Origin: Auricularia sp. M13
Taxonomy: Eukaryota > Basidiomycota > Agaricomycetes > Auriculariales > Auriculariaceae
Assembly: GCA_037042915.1 (NCBI GenBank)
Contig: CM073193.1
Coordinates: 9,300,001-9,364,000 of the forward strand
DNA length: 64,000 nt
Direction of reading: 5' to 3'
Shown one piece after another: positions 10,068-23,828 of this stretch. Numbering within the stretch: position 1 is the first letter of the stretch; each line of letters starts with the position of its first letter. The notes under the pieces were generated by a model. The model did not search any database. It had not been told where the DNA came from and saw only the letters and a list, made by a program, of their open reading frames with translations. The position numbers and the translations under genes were made by a program.

Positions 10068-12675
10068 ATGGCCGCGACCCTAATCCTCGCAGGAGAACCG
10101 GCCCCTGTTGGCGGAAGCATGCCAGTGGACCGAATGACGACGGGAGCGAACGGGCGGAGTCGGAGCACCAAGATGGCTTCGTCCCCACTCACAGTGTCGT
10201 TCCCGGGCTCGGCTGGCGCATCGTCGCCGTCAACCTCGACGCCGCCGCATACGCCCGCCGGCGGGCAGCGGGGCGCAACCCATCTACCATTCCGACGAAT
10301 TTCGCTACCAGCCGGGCCGCCGCCGGTGCTCAATCTCGCGGCGCATGCGAACCGGGCGAGCATCGCAGGCGTGCCGGCCGACTACTCGCCCAAACGCTCG
10401 CGCCGGCAGTCGCACACGCCCTCTGCCAAGCGCGCGCGCGTGCAGGCCGAGCTCGTCGAGACGGAGCGCGCGTACGTCGCCGGGCTCGAGCTCGTCTATG
10501 CGCACTTCCTCTCGCCCCTGCTCGCCGCGCTCCAGACCTCGACTCCTATTCTCCCGCGCGCCGAGCTGCCCAAGATCTTTGCCAACTTTGTCGACATATG
10601 GAATCTGCACCGCACCTTCCTCCCCGCGCTCGAAGGCGCCGGCACAGGCGAGGGGCGACTCGGCGACGTCTTGCTCGCGCATTTCCCGTACCTGTCATTG
10701 TACACGCCTTTTGTCACCGCGTTCGGCAATACGCTTGCCACGCTGGCGCAGCACCAGGCGTCTGGCGGCGCTTTTGCTACCTGGCTCAAGGCCCGGGAGG
10801 CGGACCCGGCGTGCAAGTCGCTCGGGCTGCGCGACTGGCTACTCAGCATCATCCAGCGATGTCCGCGCTATCTGCTCTTGATCAAGGTAATTCTGTTGAA
10901 CTGCACCTAGTCCATCCCTGACTAACTGCGTCATAACTAGGATCTGATTGCTGCAACTGACCCGCGCGACCCAGAGTACGCCCAGCTGGTACAAGCGCAG
11001 ACGCTGTTGTCCAAGAGTGCGCCCAACCCCTAGCATCCGAGACACAGTGCTGACCCCTGTGCAGTTACCAACTCCCTGAACACGTCCCTCGCGACGCACA
11101 GCACAACGCTCTCCCTGCTCGCCCTGCAGCGCTCGTGCCCTTCGTTGCCATTTCCGCTCGTCGCGCCTGGCCGGACGCTGTTGCGGCGCGGTCCGCTAAT
11201 GCACACCGAGCGTGGCCGTGACGCGCGTGTGCGTGAATTCCTGCTGTTCTCCGACTGCCTAGTCTGGCTGGAATCCGACGCGCAGCAACCATCCACGCCG
11301 TCGACGCCCAACAACAATGGGCGGACGAAGAGCGACCATGCACCGGAGCCGCCAAAGTTCGGGCCGCGAGCGTCGAGTCGCCCCCCGCCCAGTGCGTTCA
11401 AGGACGTCACGGGCGTCGCGGCCGCAGACGAGCGGTGGACGTACAAGGGCCGCGCGGAGCTTATCGACATCCAGGTCATTGTGCCCGTGTGCGACAGCAA
11501 GGAAGAGGAGGCGCGCTTCGAGGTGCTCAGCCCTGAGGGCAGCTTCGAGTGCACGGCTGTGACAGAGACGGCGCGCGACGGCTGGGTATCGGCCATGCGC
11601 TCGGCCAAGAACCAGCTGCTGTCGACGGCGGTGATCGGCGACAGCACGCTGACGTCGTCGCAGTCGACGAAGCATCTGCGCCGTGCTCTGCAGGCCGTGC
11701 CCGTCGAGGACGACCGCGAGGCCGTGGACAACTTCGTGGAGCCCGTCTGGGTGCCCGACGGCAAGACGGCGCAGTGCATGCGTTGCAGCAAGCCGTTTGG
11801 CTGGCAGGGCGCGCTGGGCGGGTGGCGTCGGCGACATCACTGTCGGCTGTGCGGGCGCGTGGTCTGTAGCGGGTGCTCTGCTCGGGTGTGTCGTTTTTAT
11901 CTTTGTGTTACTCCCGCACATGCTGATGCACGACGCAGACGTTCTTCATCCAGGACCCGAAGCTGGAGGCCGGAGCTGCGGGCAAGAAGGAGCGCATCCG
12001 CGAGAAGGATAAGGACAAGGAGCGCGGCAAGGCGGCGCGCGCGTGCAATCAGTGCTACGACGCCGTCTTCCAGCCACGCATGTCGATGCCCAAGAACGCG
12101 AACGCGATTGGCCAGAGTCTCGCGAGCAGCGTCACGATGAGCATGCCTGCGCTCGCGCTGACCACGACGATTGAGGAGCCCGACGCGGACGAGGTGTCCG
12201 CGCTCGGCCACGGGCACGCGCAGGAGGCCAGTGCGGCGAGCGCGGGCAGCCTGTTCCGCCGCTCGGCGAGCTACGGCGCGAGCTACGGCGCGGGCGGGAG
12301 CCAGCTGTTTGGCGGGAGCACGAGCAACCTGCTCTATATGGGCAGCGCGAACGCCAGCGCGAGCAGCGTCAACTTGCTCTCGGTCGGCACGCCGGAGCGG
12401 AGGGGGAGCAAGAGCGCGGCGCTCGCTGCGAGTCGGCGCATGAGCATGCCGATTGTGGGGCTGCACGCTGCTACTGTTACGACACACACCGGTGCGCTCG
12501 TCCCGTCGTTTCACGCTGTGCGTGAGCTGATGGTTTGGCAGGAGGTGTGAGCGGCGAGGCCGAGCGCAGGCTCAGCGTGGGCAGCCCGCTGAGCGTCGGG
12601 GGCGGTGCGCCCGAGACGGCGGACCGGCTGACGGAGATTTTGAGACACTCGCACTCGTCGACTAAGGCGCGATGA
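10068..12675 (+). CDS. RhoGEF with DH, PH and FYVE domains (FGD-like)
   Basis: Five exons (10068-10886, 10941-11016, 11065-11885, 11939-12491, 12542-12675) close exactly in phase to an 800-residue protein; introns are 48-54 nt. A Ser/Pro-rich N-terminus precedes a DH domain (about residues 120-330: [17 protein letters not shown] to [14 protein letters not shown]). A PH-like domain follows (about residues 340-530, split by a low-complexity insert near [14 protein letters not shown]). Then comes a FYVE-type zinc finger with paired Cys ([10 protein letters not shown]), the signature [17 protein letters not shown] and a final CNQC after a lysine-rich insert. The C-terminus is Ser/Gly-rich. The DH-PH pair should exchange GDP on a Rho/Cdc42 GTPase, and FYVE suggests recruitment to PI3P on endosomes. 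It resembles the FGD family in layout; the target GTPase cannot be read from the sequence. Confidence 0.92.
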
Positions 12676-14195
12676 GCTGCGGCTAGCATGCATCATGAAC
12701 GACAGGACAACGGCATGAAATACGAATACGAACTATGGCGGCGATTGTTGAACATTTTGCTGTCTGCTCTGTGTGATTATTACCTACTTAGAGGCTTCCG
12801 ATCTTGTAACGAGCGCTGCGATGTACGATTTTCATTCGGTGACGATCCACGACACCTTTGGGGCCCGTGCCATGCTCGCTGTTTGCCGGCTGCTGTCTTG
12901 GCTTCTGCTTTTCTACATCCGTGCCGTTGCAGTCGGTGCGCGCAGATTTGGCTGGGCTGCGAGGATGGTCGAGATCCACGATGCGCTCGTAATTTGCTGG
13001 TCAGCGGCCAAGGCTCCATGAACACCTTCTGCCACCGCCCAACGGACTCAGGTTCTCGGACTGCTCCTTGCGCGGCTGCTTCGTCTTCTTTTAGACTATC
13101 TTATGCATGTGGCGTCGGATTCATAGCCATTGATAGTACAGTACCGCGTGCCTGGTCGGACTGTGTGCGCGGGTTTACTGCTGCTTGCAGCAGAAAGTGC
13201 TCCTCGACCGGTGGTTTGCTGGCCGCTCAGGCCGAACCAAACCTTTGTCGACTCGCCTTGTACCCCTGGAAAAGCTGCTCCGATGATGTCGAACGTTTAT
13301 CTGCGCGAGTGCTCCTTTGCATTCGAGACTCGGCAATATACAAATCGATTACGGCGCCTGGTGTTTTGCAGAACGGACTTCACAGGTGTATCGTACGCGA
13401 CTATCAGTGCTCTATCTTGAGAATCTGTTAGACCCGCTCCCACGACGCTGACCATTGCGCCTCTGGCCATTGGGCCCCTCTACAACTTCCGGTACCTGGA
13501 TCTCGACGCGAGGTTCCGTGCTGCCGGGCCGCCTGAAACTTCATTATCCGGGCATGCACTCCTTCCGGCCGCACTGAAGTACTGGAACTCAGTGATTTTT
13601 CTGGAATTTGGGACCCCTTGGGACGGACGACGCTTCCTAATGCTTGTAGGACCTGTCTTCCCCATGAATGCTGGCCACATTGCGGTGGCGGGTAAGGGGT
13701 TCAGGACTAGCCGAACGATTGAATGCTCCAGGGTCCGAGCCAACCCGAGTCTATACATTTGCTCTCGAATCGGGTGCTGAACGACCTCCCTTGCGGCTGT
13801 GGTCGAATCTCAGGGTGCATCCCCGTGGGAGTGGGACGCTCGGGGTGTATGCCTAGGCTTCCCAAGTCGGCAGTGCTCCGCGAACCATAGGATGCTCGTG
13901 TGCTGTGCTGGGCCGGAACCATGCTCCCAGCGTAATAGCGCACCCTCCATTGGATCATGGTTATCCGGCTGTCAGTGCACTCACCATGGGCCGGGCGCAG
14001 CAGCCGGAGCGATTGGACCGTCGAACGTAGTGCATTGTCTCGGTAGGAGTCAGCGCACCTTCAACCCAGTACGGCGGCGAGCAGCAAGTGTGCCCGCGGT
14101 CGCGCAGAGTATAAAGCATGGGTGAGCAGAGCGCCTCAACCCTCAGACTCACCTGCAGCCTCACATCCGCACTCAGTCCTCTCTCGAACAGCAAC
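12676..14195. other. gene-less stretch upstream of the peroxidase
   Basis: A 247-codon open frame on + (12688-13431) has no family resemblance and an unstructured, Cys-rich composition, so I do not call it. The stretch nearest 14195 should contain the peroxidase promoter. Confidence 0.4.
14108..14114 (+). promoter_or_regulatory. TATA box of the peroxidase gene
   Basis: TATAAAG, 82 nt upstream of the peroxidase ATG at 14196. Sequence and spacing are good for a fungal core promoter. Confidence 0.5.
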
Positions 14196-15825
<1,630 letters not shown>

Positions 15826-17034
15826 ATTTATTCCTGGAGTCCGCACGTGCAGCGCTCTCTGGACAGTCTTTTTCCTTCTTTGGGCCGCTGAATGTCGATA
15901 TTTCGCTCTTAATAGACTGGGATCCTTTCTTAAAATTGCCGATCGACATGCAAACGATCATACTGTGTCTTTCCCTTTCCGGCCCGTGTACTAAATATCC
16001 TCGACTCTATCAGTTGGTCCGTGAATCCTATGATAACTTCTTGACAGCTGTTCGCAAATGTGAGAGAATTCCACAGGTGTGTTCGGGCTGGTGGATTTGC
16101 GCTCCACGGGCGCTCGCAGTGCCGCCATATGAATTTGCGCGCGGGACGGACTTAGAGAGCATAGGCCGTTTTCGGGAGTAAAATCTGTATGGTGAAGTGG
16201 AGCATCTCGTTGGAGCGCGAATCCACGAGCCCGAACACACACACCTGTAGAATTCTCTGACATTTGAGAACAGCTGGAATACAGCCGGAGCACCGAGAAC
16301 CGCGCGTTCGGTGTTTAGCCTCATGCAGGGCGCAGCGTCTGCGGCACAGGTGCGGCGCCGATCAATGAGATACCGTTTGCCAGCAGGTACCGCGGTGTCT
16401 CGGTAGCGCAATGCGCGCTGGTCGGAATCACCTGTTGTGGCAATTGCGGCAACGTTTGGTTAGGTACGGGTGGCATTGCTGATCTGGTCTTCCAAGTTTT
16501 CAGTAGTTACGGCCAAGTCGTGGCGACGAATTCGGAACGACTGCGCTGAGCACTACGGCTCTTCATCGCTACCAAAAGAACGCAGCGCTCGACGTGTCAG
16601 TAGATACCAGGTTTCTTTTGCACCGGCGCATCTTTGTCTACCATATTGAGATGTTTGCGCAGCAGGTATATAGTTGCCGATCAATCCGGCCTCCTTTCTT
16701 TCTTGACCAAGTCAATCGGGTCTCGACCGCCGTTCATGAGAGACCTGCTCTTAAGCAGACTGTATGATTTCCACTGTGATTTTTCCACAGAGAAAAGTCT
16801 TCGAATGCTCATGTTGTCTGATGAGCCTTTACGTGATCACAGGATTTTATCTGCACAGTTAGTTAACCTTCTGTTTCGGCCAACTCAGTTCGGTTCATAC
16901 AACCAGGAACTGCGCCCGAAGACCATCAGTGATGCGCCCATTCGGGAGTATTGGATTTTCATAATTCTATAAATCCCTCCACCGTTAGCATTCTCACGGA
17001 TCCCATCCCTCTCTCTTTTGCCCGGCCATTCGCG
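15826..17034. other. gene-less stretch with a small inverted repeat
   Basis: Contains the inverted repeat described at 16045-16276. No coding region is recognised; the 112-codon ORF near 16634-16972 shows no family resemblance. Confidence 0.4.
16045..16276. repeat. imperfect inverted repeat, about 65-bp arms
   Basis: The stretch from CAGCTGTTCGCAAATG (16045) to about 16110 recurs inverted from about 16211 to 16276, with a handful of mismatches. The loop is about 100 bp. The transcript could form a long hairpin, or this may be a small MITE remnant. No target duplication was identified. Confidence 0.6.
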
Positions 17035-18025
17035 ATGAAGTTTCCCGTCATTGATCGCAAGTCCTGCGTTCCCGGAGTCATTTTCTTGATTGTCGCGTTT
17101 GTGGCGGCTTTACTCGCGTCTGTGTCACTCCCACTTCTTCCCGCGCTTGAAGTGGTCCGCGCGCACTTCAGCGGCACTGCTGAAACTGTCGCTGGTGTGC
17201 CAACAATTCGTGAAGACCGGGTACGTACCTTACACGTTGCTCACAGCAACACCGGCTTATCGTGGCCGTGCCACAGTTCGGTGTCTGGTACGCAGTCCGC
17301 CTCTCCGCCACATTCTTTCCCGGCTGAAGTCCATCAGGGCCCACTGCCAATATGCTGTGAAGGACGGAGACCGCAAGTGCTCTGATGACGGTACGCTTCC
17401 CAAAGTCTTGTCAGATTCCATGCTGAGGTGGCGGAGGACATGGCTACCTGGCCGGTAAGCCTCATCGTTACTTTTCATTCCCTTCATGATCAGCTCATTT
17501 TCGCAGGCATCGTTACTCCCAACGGCAAGACAAAGATAATTGGGAGGTCATGGACTCGTGGCCTTGCAGTAACCCCTGTCGGTGAGTCTAGGTATTCCAT
17601 TTAGACAGTCGCTCGCCTCCGTGCTGACATAAGCCGTCATCGGTGGCTAGCAACTGGCGTGACCTTTATAGCGCTCGTGCTCGCACTTATCCCGGGAGGG
17701 AAATATGCGCTCTTCGGGAGCATGACAGCCTTCCTTGCGTCGTTCCTCATGCTCCTCGCATTCGCAATAGACATCGCGCTACTCGTCAAAGTCAAGTCAG
17801 CGTATCATGTGCAAGGATCGTCGATCCACGCCGGAGCAGGTCAGCTTCTTTCTTCACCCCCTTGTTCGTCGTTCTCACTGCCGACGGGGTAATGCAGGGT
17901 TCTGGCTCACCTTCGTGAGCTTCATCTTCCTTTGTGTGTCCGCCTGCACGCTGCTATTTGGAAACCGACGCGGGGACGACAGCGGAATTGAGTTAGGCGG
18001 GATCTTCAAGCGCTTCAAGCGGTGA
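17035..18025 (+). CDS. PalI/Rim9-type (SUR7/PalI family) membrane protein
   Basis: Seven exons (17035-17220, 17277-17287, 17338-17390, 17428-17454, 17507-17581, 17651-17839, 17898-18025) close in phase to 222 residues. Exon 2 is only 11 nt and exon 4 only 27 nt. TM1 is VIFLIVAFVAALLASVSLPL. An ectodomain with the family motif FGVWAHC and a second Cys (KCSDD) follows, formed only when the micro-exon is spliced in. Then come GRSWTRGLAVTPVATGVTF (TM2), TAFLASFLMLLAFAIDIALL (TM3) and GFWLTFVSFIFLCVSACTLL (TM4), ending in a short basic tail FKRFKR. Four TM helices with GVW..C are the PalI/SUR7 pattern. Fungal PalI/Rim9 proteins assist ambient-pH sensing at the plasma membrane; that role here is inferred from family only. 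Confidence 0.9.
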
Positions 18026-19114
18026 ATTGGTTCTGCGTGTCTCGTCCCATCCTGTCCTTTGTGCTCCTATTTATCCCAAGGTCAAAACTGTGTCATGGAT
18101 AGGTACTAGGAGAAGAACTTTGGAATGCTAGAGTATTCACATAGTTGCCGACGGGCCTTTAGTGGCTTCACCCCGATGGTGCCTCCTCATTCTGCTCTTT
18201 CGCAACTTGGAAGATTGTTGTTACGTGATATTGCTACTTTCTTTCCGCCGCCTGCGAGTATACAGTATCAAAGGCGCTCAGAGGCCGTGACGCCCGCCTG
18301 AGCGCTTAACTTGGTGGCTCGCTTACAGCTGTGCAACATTGCATGTTGATTCTTTGGTTTCTTAGATTTAGGCGGGAGCATTGAGCCAGATGAGGCGAAG
18401 AGATATAGCTGCGGATTAAATTGAGAACAAAACCTAGATTCACATAGATTTCGATGTGAAATTATGTTCTCAGAGCTCCTAGTACTCTCAGTGGCCACAA
18501 CTAGACCATGGGAATATAGACCTGGTCAGATTGATCTCTATTGCGCCATCGTGACAACTTGATGCTCACTGACCGAAATCGCGCCGGATAGCCCTGTCTT
18601 TGCGGACGTACTTAGATGCTGCCAGTGGTGGGATCACTTCCCAATTGCGCACGGCTCGTCTTCTAGCCCTGACTGACACTGCAAGTCCCTGGTGTTGCGG
18701 TCATCCTGGGAACGGAAGACCGCTAACCTTGCGTTCGCCGACCGGCATTTACGTGTCCAGATGCTTATGTTCAGGGTGCCTCGATTCAGCAATCGGCCTT
18801 GGACTTCCATATCAAGAATGTAAAGAGTCTCGTGGTGGACACGAAGCTGCTCAGCACCTGAGATCTCGATCAGTTCTGGGCCGTTCTCTTTGTTTTACTG
18901 ATTCAATACGTAAAAGGGCCGCAACTTTCGCACTCGTGAGATGCCGTCAGCATCACCGGCACTTGGTCCGTACGACTATCCGGGCTCCCTTCCGGCGGAA
19001 TGTATGCGTGGCTGTTCGCGCAGGCGGGGTGCGTATAAATTAAAATAACGTCTAGAAACCGCGGTTGTTCACATTCCTACTGCCACGTTCACCGCGGTTT
19101 TCGCCACATAGTTG
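18026..19114. other. gene-less stretch
   Basis: No recognisable gene, repeat or RNA. It separates the PalI-like gene from the MFS transporter gene; both point right. Confidence 0.4.
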
Positions 19115-21185
19115 ATGTATCGCGAAAAGTCGAACGCATCTGGGACCATTGGCGCAGAGAAGAGCGCACATCCCGTCGTCGTCCTTGTTTCCGAGTCCGA
19201 CGCTCGCGACGATGATGGCGCGGATGGCACCATACCTCTGTACCCTGCAGTACGCGTTGATGAGGCGGATTCACGTGCGCTCACTGGATGACTAGAATTC
19301 TGGCTTTCACGCATACGCATACCTTGCAAGCGCCGCGCTGATTGAGCTGCTCGTCTGGTGCGCCACGACTCGAACGAAAAACTCCTTGGCTTACCATTAC
19401 GAGTCAGGTCTATCCCATTCTCCTTTGGTCTGCCTCGGTGCTTTGAATAGCATTCTCCTCAGGGCTAATTTCCAATCTAAAGGCGTCTTTCTCAACTTCT
19501 ACAAACAAGCGTTGTCAAGCCACGGTACGGGTCGACTAGCCATCGTGGGAACTCTGAGTAGCGGCCTCATATACCTCCTCGCACCTATATGGCTCCGTGT
19601 AACTGCTCTCTACCCGCACAGGGTACGGCACCTCATGTCTGTTGGTCTGGCCTTGGTACTGGCTGGGTTGATTGGCGCGGCGTTTGCAACCAAGGATTGG
19701 CACTTCATCTTATCACAGGGTCCGCCATTCTCTGCCCCTCTGACGCACACGGCTGCTCACATAGCAGCGCAGGGATTTCATACGCGCTGGGAGGAGGTGC
19801 GCCTTTCCGGCGACTGCTCTTGCCAAGCCAATCTCGCATTGGCAGGTCTGCTATACTACATGTCCACTGGCCTCATCTTCGAGTGGTTTCCCGATCGCCG
19901 CGGCCTGGTACGTGTATGCAAACTCGATATATTCTTTGACGAAACAGGGTTTTGAAGGCCATCGGGATCCTCTACTCCGCGACTGGGATAGGCGGGATCG
20001 GAATGCCATTCGCCATCGAGGCACTACTCCACCGGTTTGGACAGCGGCTTACTCTCGTCATCCTCGTGCGTTCCGGCCTCCGCGCACCATCCAAACCACT
20101 GATAACATGGCCAAGGCCGCCGCGTTTGCAGTCGCCATCCTCCCATGTTTTATTTTCGTCAAACCCCGTCTCGCACATAGGCGCCGGACGGACAACTCGG
20201 CCCTGGTCGACGCATCGTTCGCGCGCAATCCGGTGTTTTGGTGTCTGCTTCTATGCAACACCCTTCAGGGACTAGCAAACTTTGTGCCTGGAATCTACCT
20301 TCCCAGTACGCCCCGAGATCGTTACCTCCGCTGCGCGGGCGACTGAGCGTTGCATAAATTCCTGCTGATAGCATATGCATCCGACCTCGGATTCAGCACG
20401 ACTACTGCCTCGTTGATGGCTGCTTTGATCAACGGTTTGCCAATCATACTCATCTTCTCAGAAATAGCGCTCTTGACACGCGGAGCGCATTCAGGAGCCT
20501 CGGTGCCCGGCGCAATCTTGATTGGCTGGGCAAGCGACAAGTACAACCTGCGTCTCATCATCTTCGCTTCCACGTCCAGCTCAGCCGCCGCGATCCTCCT
20601 GCTCTGGGGTCTGTCTAAAAGCGTAGCAGCGCTCCTCGTTTTTGCTGTGCGTCTCTGGTGTGAATCCTGCGTGCTTGACGTTCCTGAATGCCTTGCAGAT
20701 CATGTTTGGATTTACAGCGGGAGGGCGCGTACATCTCGGTAGATCCACGTCTGCGTTATTTCTCACGAGCATATAGATTCTCCTCAATGTGGCCTCACTT
20801 CGGAAGCACCGTATCAAGTATGCCCCTCATTTTCCTGGAGCACCGACTGACAACTGCATGTTAGGCGATAGCAAAGTCTCCATCGCCGTGTTCTCGATCA
20901 TGGGTGCAAGTGAGTAACACGCCCATGTGACTGATATTAGTTAGCTCACCACTTTGGCTGGCAGGCCGCGGGATTGGCAATGTGCTTGCAGGCCCAATCT
21001 CTGGGGCACTGCTCTCGGGGAAAAATCACCTTCACTTTGGCTCTCTGAACTACGTATGTCGGCTCATATCTTACACCCACCATCTCAGATGAGCTCATAA
21101 GATGGCGCACTATCAGGGACCGCTCATTTTGTTCACGGGCACGGTGATGCTTGCCTCTGCCATCGGCGCTTTTCATCGCGCCTGA
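19115..21185 (+). CDS. MFS transporter, monocarboxylate-permease type
   Basis: About 14 exons. The ATG at 19115 opens a polar N-terminus; exons 19115-19249, 19296-19357, 19408-19427 and the exon from 19483 join as GFHAYAYLASAALIELLVW, SIPFSFGVFLNFYK and a 12-TM transporter body. Characteristic stretches are LAPIWLRV, SQGISYALGGGLLYYMSTG, EWFPDRRGLAIGILYSATGI, INGASVPGAILIGWASDKYN, GRGIGNVLAGPISGALLSG and GPLILFTGTVMLAS. Stop at 21183-21185. This pattern (N-terminal helix, EWF..RRG.A.GI...G.GG, late G.GN..AGP.SG) is that of fungal monocarboxylate-permease-like MFS proteins; substrate unknown. One junction near 20722-20800 (after MFGFTAGG) does not resolve without a very short intron or a 1-nt shift, so a late inactivating indel cannot be excluded. 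A scrambled relic of a related gene is at 31650-31900. Confidence 0.85.
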
Positions 21186-21600
21186 ACAGCCGCGCTAAAC
21201 CCTCTCTTACATAGACGCGTGTCCTGGGAATCAATTCATATTTCCTGTTGTACTATACACCAGTTTTATATTCATTAGGATTTTGTTTCCGGATTCGGCT
21301 TATGTAAGATTCCCCGGATTGCATGCAACGTCGTGACCGCGTCACCGTTGAAGGCGTCCATGACTCCATGGAGTTGAGCCAGAGTACGTTAGAATCGAGC
21401 TGCTTCCCAGACAGTGTTGAGAAGCGCTTCTTGGAGCTGATAATTTGCTATGGCATTCTTGGTGCTTCCAGGCTTGATTCGACAATTGAGACGACGTGTT
21501 CTGCCACGACAATTGTTGACGCCTGTTTGCGTGGCGCGCCGCCCTTCAAATTGACAGTAGCCCTATCTGATAGCTATCTCCCCCTACCTCTTTCCCTAGA
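21186..21600. other. gene-less stretch upstream of Sec62
   Basis: No gene recognised. It should hold the 3' UTR of the MFS gene and the promoter of the Sec62 gene. No clear TATA box is seen. Confidence 0.4.
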
Positions 21601-22427
21601 ATGCCACAAGGAGCTTACCATCCACCCGAGGCTTTGCCTGTCATCAATTATTTAAGAAACCACGTCAAGTGCCACCAGGGCATTCTCAACGAACGTCGCG
21701 CCGAGTACTTCAAAGGTAAGCGTTTCCAAGAGTGTATATCGCCCTGTGTATGGCTGAGATATTTCTCAGGAAGCTCTGCCGTAAAGGCTCTGCAGCTTCC
21801 CCAATTCGCTAAGGTCAAAGGCGCGCCGGCCGTCCGCACCGAAGACGAAGCGATCGCGCTCCTGCGCTCGCTCCTCCCGCACGGCTTCTTCCTCCAGGTC
21901 GACGTCGCGCACGGGCACGGAAAGCCCAGGCCCCTCGCGCTGCGCGCCATCCAGACCTTTTCGGCCGATGCAGACGCACACTACGTCTGGCTATACGAGG
22001 GTCCGCGCTGGAAGACCTACGCCGCCGGCGCCGCAATCCTCCTGCTCTGCCTCGCGGGGTCGACGTTCGCCCTGTGGCCCGCACGCGCCCGCAACCTCGT
22101 CTCGTACGCGCTATACGCCCCGATCGCGTTCTACGCCTTCGTTGGTGTGCTGGCGGTCCTGCGCCAGATCCTCTTCGCGCTCACCTGCCGCGTGGTCGCG
22201 CCAGGCATTTGGCTCTTTCCCAACCTACACGAGGATTGTTCAATAGTGAGACTGTTGCCGTTCGCACTCTGGAACGGCTTACTGACGCCGGACGATAGAT
22301 TCAATCCTTCATTCCGCTCTGGGCGTGGCATCAGCCCGATGCAGCAGCACAAAAGAAGCGGAAACGCACGCGCAAGATTCTCGCTCCGAAGCAGGACGCC
22401 ATTCCCTCAGATATCCAGTTCCAGTGA
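21601..22427 (+). CDS. SEC62: Sec62, ER protein translocation subunit
   Basis: Three exons (21601-21715, 21770-22245, 22299-22427) close in phase to 239 residues. The N-terminal cytosolic domain has NHVKCHQGILNERRAEYFKG followed by SSAVKAL, the Sec62 signature. After a short linker, two TM helices follow (TYAAGAAILLLCLAGSTFAL and LYAPIAFYAFVGVLAVLRQI) separated by a tight turn. The C-terminal tail is IQSFIPLWAWHQP then a lysine/arginine-rich stretch (KKRKRTRK). The length is typical of basidiomycete Sec62. With Sec61, Sec63, Sec71 and Sec72 it drives post-translational import of secretory precursors into the ER. Convergent with the M35 protease gene downstream. Confidence 0.92.
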
Positions 22428-22760
22428 GCCCCCGCGCTCCGGCGGGCCGCTCATTTGTTCCAGATACTTGGCAGTTGCTCGAGCACGTTATTCATGATGT
22501 CGTTATCCGGCAGAATGAGAACCTCAATCTGCATTATCCGGAAGAACTCGCGCTCGGAACCGCGCGCGCCTTGTGGCACTCCGCACCGCGCAGGAAGATG
22601 AGGAAAATGCGATGTGTTCGTCAGATTGCGACAGCGATGCGATGCGTAGTGACGGTATACAGATGGTGCTACAACATCAGATTCGTTCCCGTCGTACTTA
22701 GTGATGTGGGTGACAGCCTGCGAGAGCCGGCGCGCAGAGCTCAAGATTGCAGCATACAAT
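22428..22760. other. intergenic between convergent genes
   Basis: Holds the 3' ends of the convergent Sec62 and M35 transcripts. No gene is seen and no terminator structure is evident. Confidence 0.5.
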
Positions 22761-23828
22761 CTACGCGAGCGCGGGGGTGTTCTCGGCGAAGTATTCGTGC
22801 GAGTCGGCGTTGTCGACTGCTTGCGCGGGGTTGCTCTTCGCAAGGCTCTTGGCACCGCTCTGGCCGTAGACGTGGTCGTCGGTGTCGGCGGTGGCGGTCC
22901 AGTGCGTGCTCTCGTGGACAAGCGTGCCGGCCTGCGAGTCCGTGCCCAGGGCAGGCGCCTGCCAGAAGACGCCGCAGAGGTAGATCTGGCCCGTCGCGCT
23001 CTTGTAGGTGTACGCGTACGTGTCGGACTCGGTGCACGTGCAGTCGTAGGTGTACGAGGCGTAGGAGCGCGAGGAGATCGACTGGAAGTGGTTCTGGACC
23101 GTCGTGTGGCGCGCGGCGGTGTAGGTGCCGAACCAGGTCGTGTAGCGCGTCGTGGACGAGGTGTGGTTCGTCAGGTAGGCGTACGACTCGCCAACGAGGG
23201 ACTGCGCGTTTGCCGCTGCGGTGGCGAGGATGGACTGGCGCGAGGACGAGCAGCCGTTGTACGTCGCGCGCTTGACGGGCAGCGAGACCTCCTTCTTCAG
23301 CTCGCCCGACAGGCGGGCATGGTGCGCGACGGTGTCGGCGTACAGCTCCTTGATGCCATCGTCGGTGATGATGTAGAAGCGCGACGAGGTGTCGATGCTG
23401 TACGCGCCCTCGCCCGTGTTGGAGAAGTCGTAGGCCTCGGCCACTGCACAGATCAGTCAGCGGGACCCAAGGTTGGGTTTAACGCGAGCAGACGTACGAG
23501 AGTGGTCGACGGTGACGCTCTCGCCCGGCGCGAGCTCAGTGAAGCTGCGCTCTGGGCTGGGGACGTACTTGACGCGCACGCCCTGGAAGCGCGGCGTCTT
23601 GCCATCGATGAGGGAGATGGCGAAGGTGTTCGTCGGCCACTTGGAGAGGACGGTGTTGGGGTGGTTCAACACCTTCAAGGTCTCGTCGCCGGTGTTGGTG
23701 AGGGTCGCGGAGACGACCGCGCTGGAGACGCCCGCGAAGCTCTTCGCGCCGGAGAGGGTGAGCGAGAGTCCAGGAGCCGCAGAGACGGCAGCCGAGAACG
23801 CGAGGGCGACGAGGGCAGCGGACAGCAT
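22761..23828 (-). CDS. secreted M35 metalloendopeptidase (deuterolysin / peptidyl-Lys type)
   Basis: Two exons (23828-23498 and 23443-22761) with a 54-nt intron close in phase to 337 residues. A signal peptide (MLSAALVALAFSAAVSAAPG) leads into a propeptide domain (about residues 20-165) of the M35 type. The mature enzyme starts near ATYNGCSSSRQSILATAAAN. The aspzincin zinc site is LVHESTHW, the HExxH motif, and the third zinc ligand Asp lies in TADTDDHVYG. Tyr-rich loops (TYDCTCTESDTYAYTYK) resemble the Grifola/Armillaria Lys-specific enzymes; whether this one prefers Lys at P1' cannot be proven here. Likely exported for extracellular protein breakdown. Its promoter region of about 290 bp is shared with the divergent gene at 24115. 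Confidence 0.93.

Noticed and set aside
12688-13431. 247-codon open frame on +
   Set aside because: No family resemblance, no GC-rich third-position bias like neighbouring genes, and no credible splice or promoter context.
19250-19482. Apparent stops and frame changes at the start of the MFS gene
   Set aside because: They are explained by three short introns whose phases close and rebuild the conserved first TM segments.
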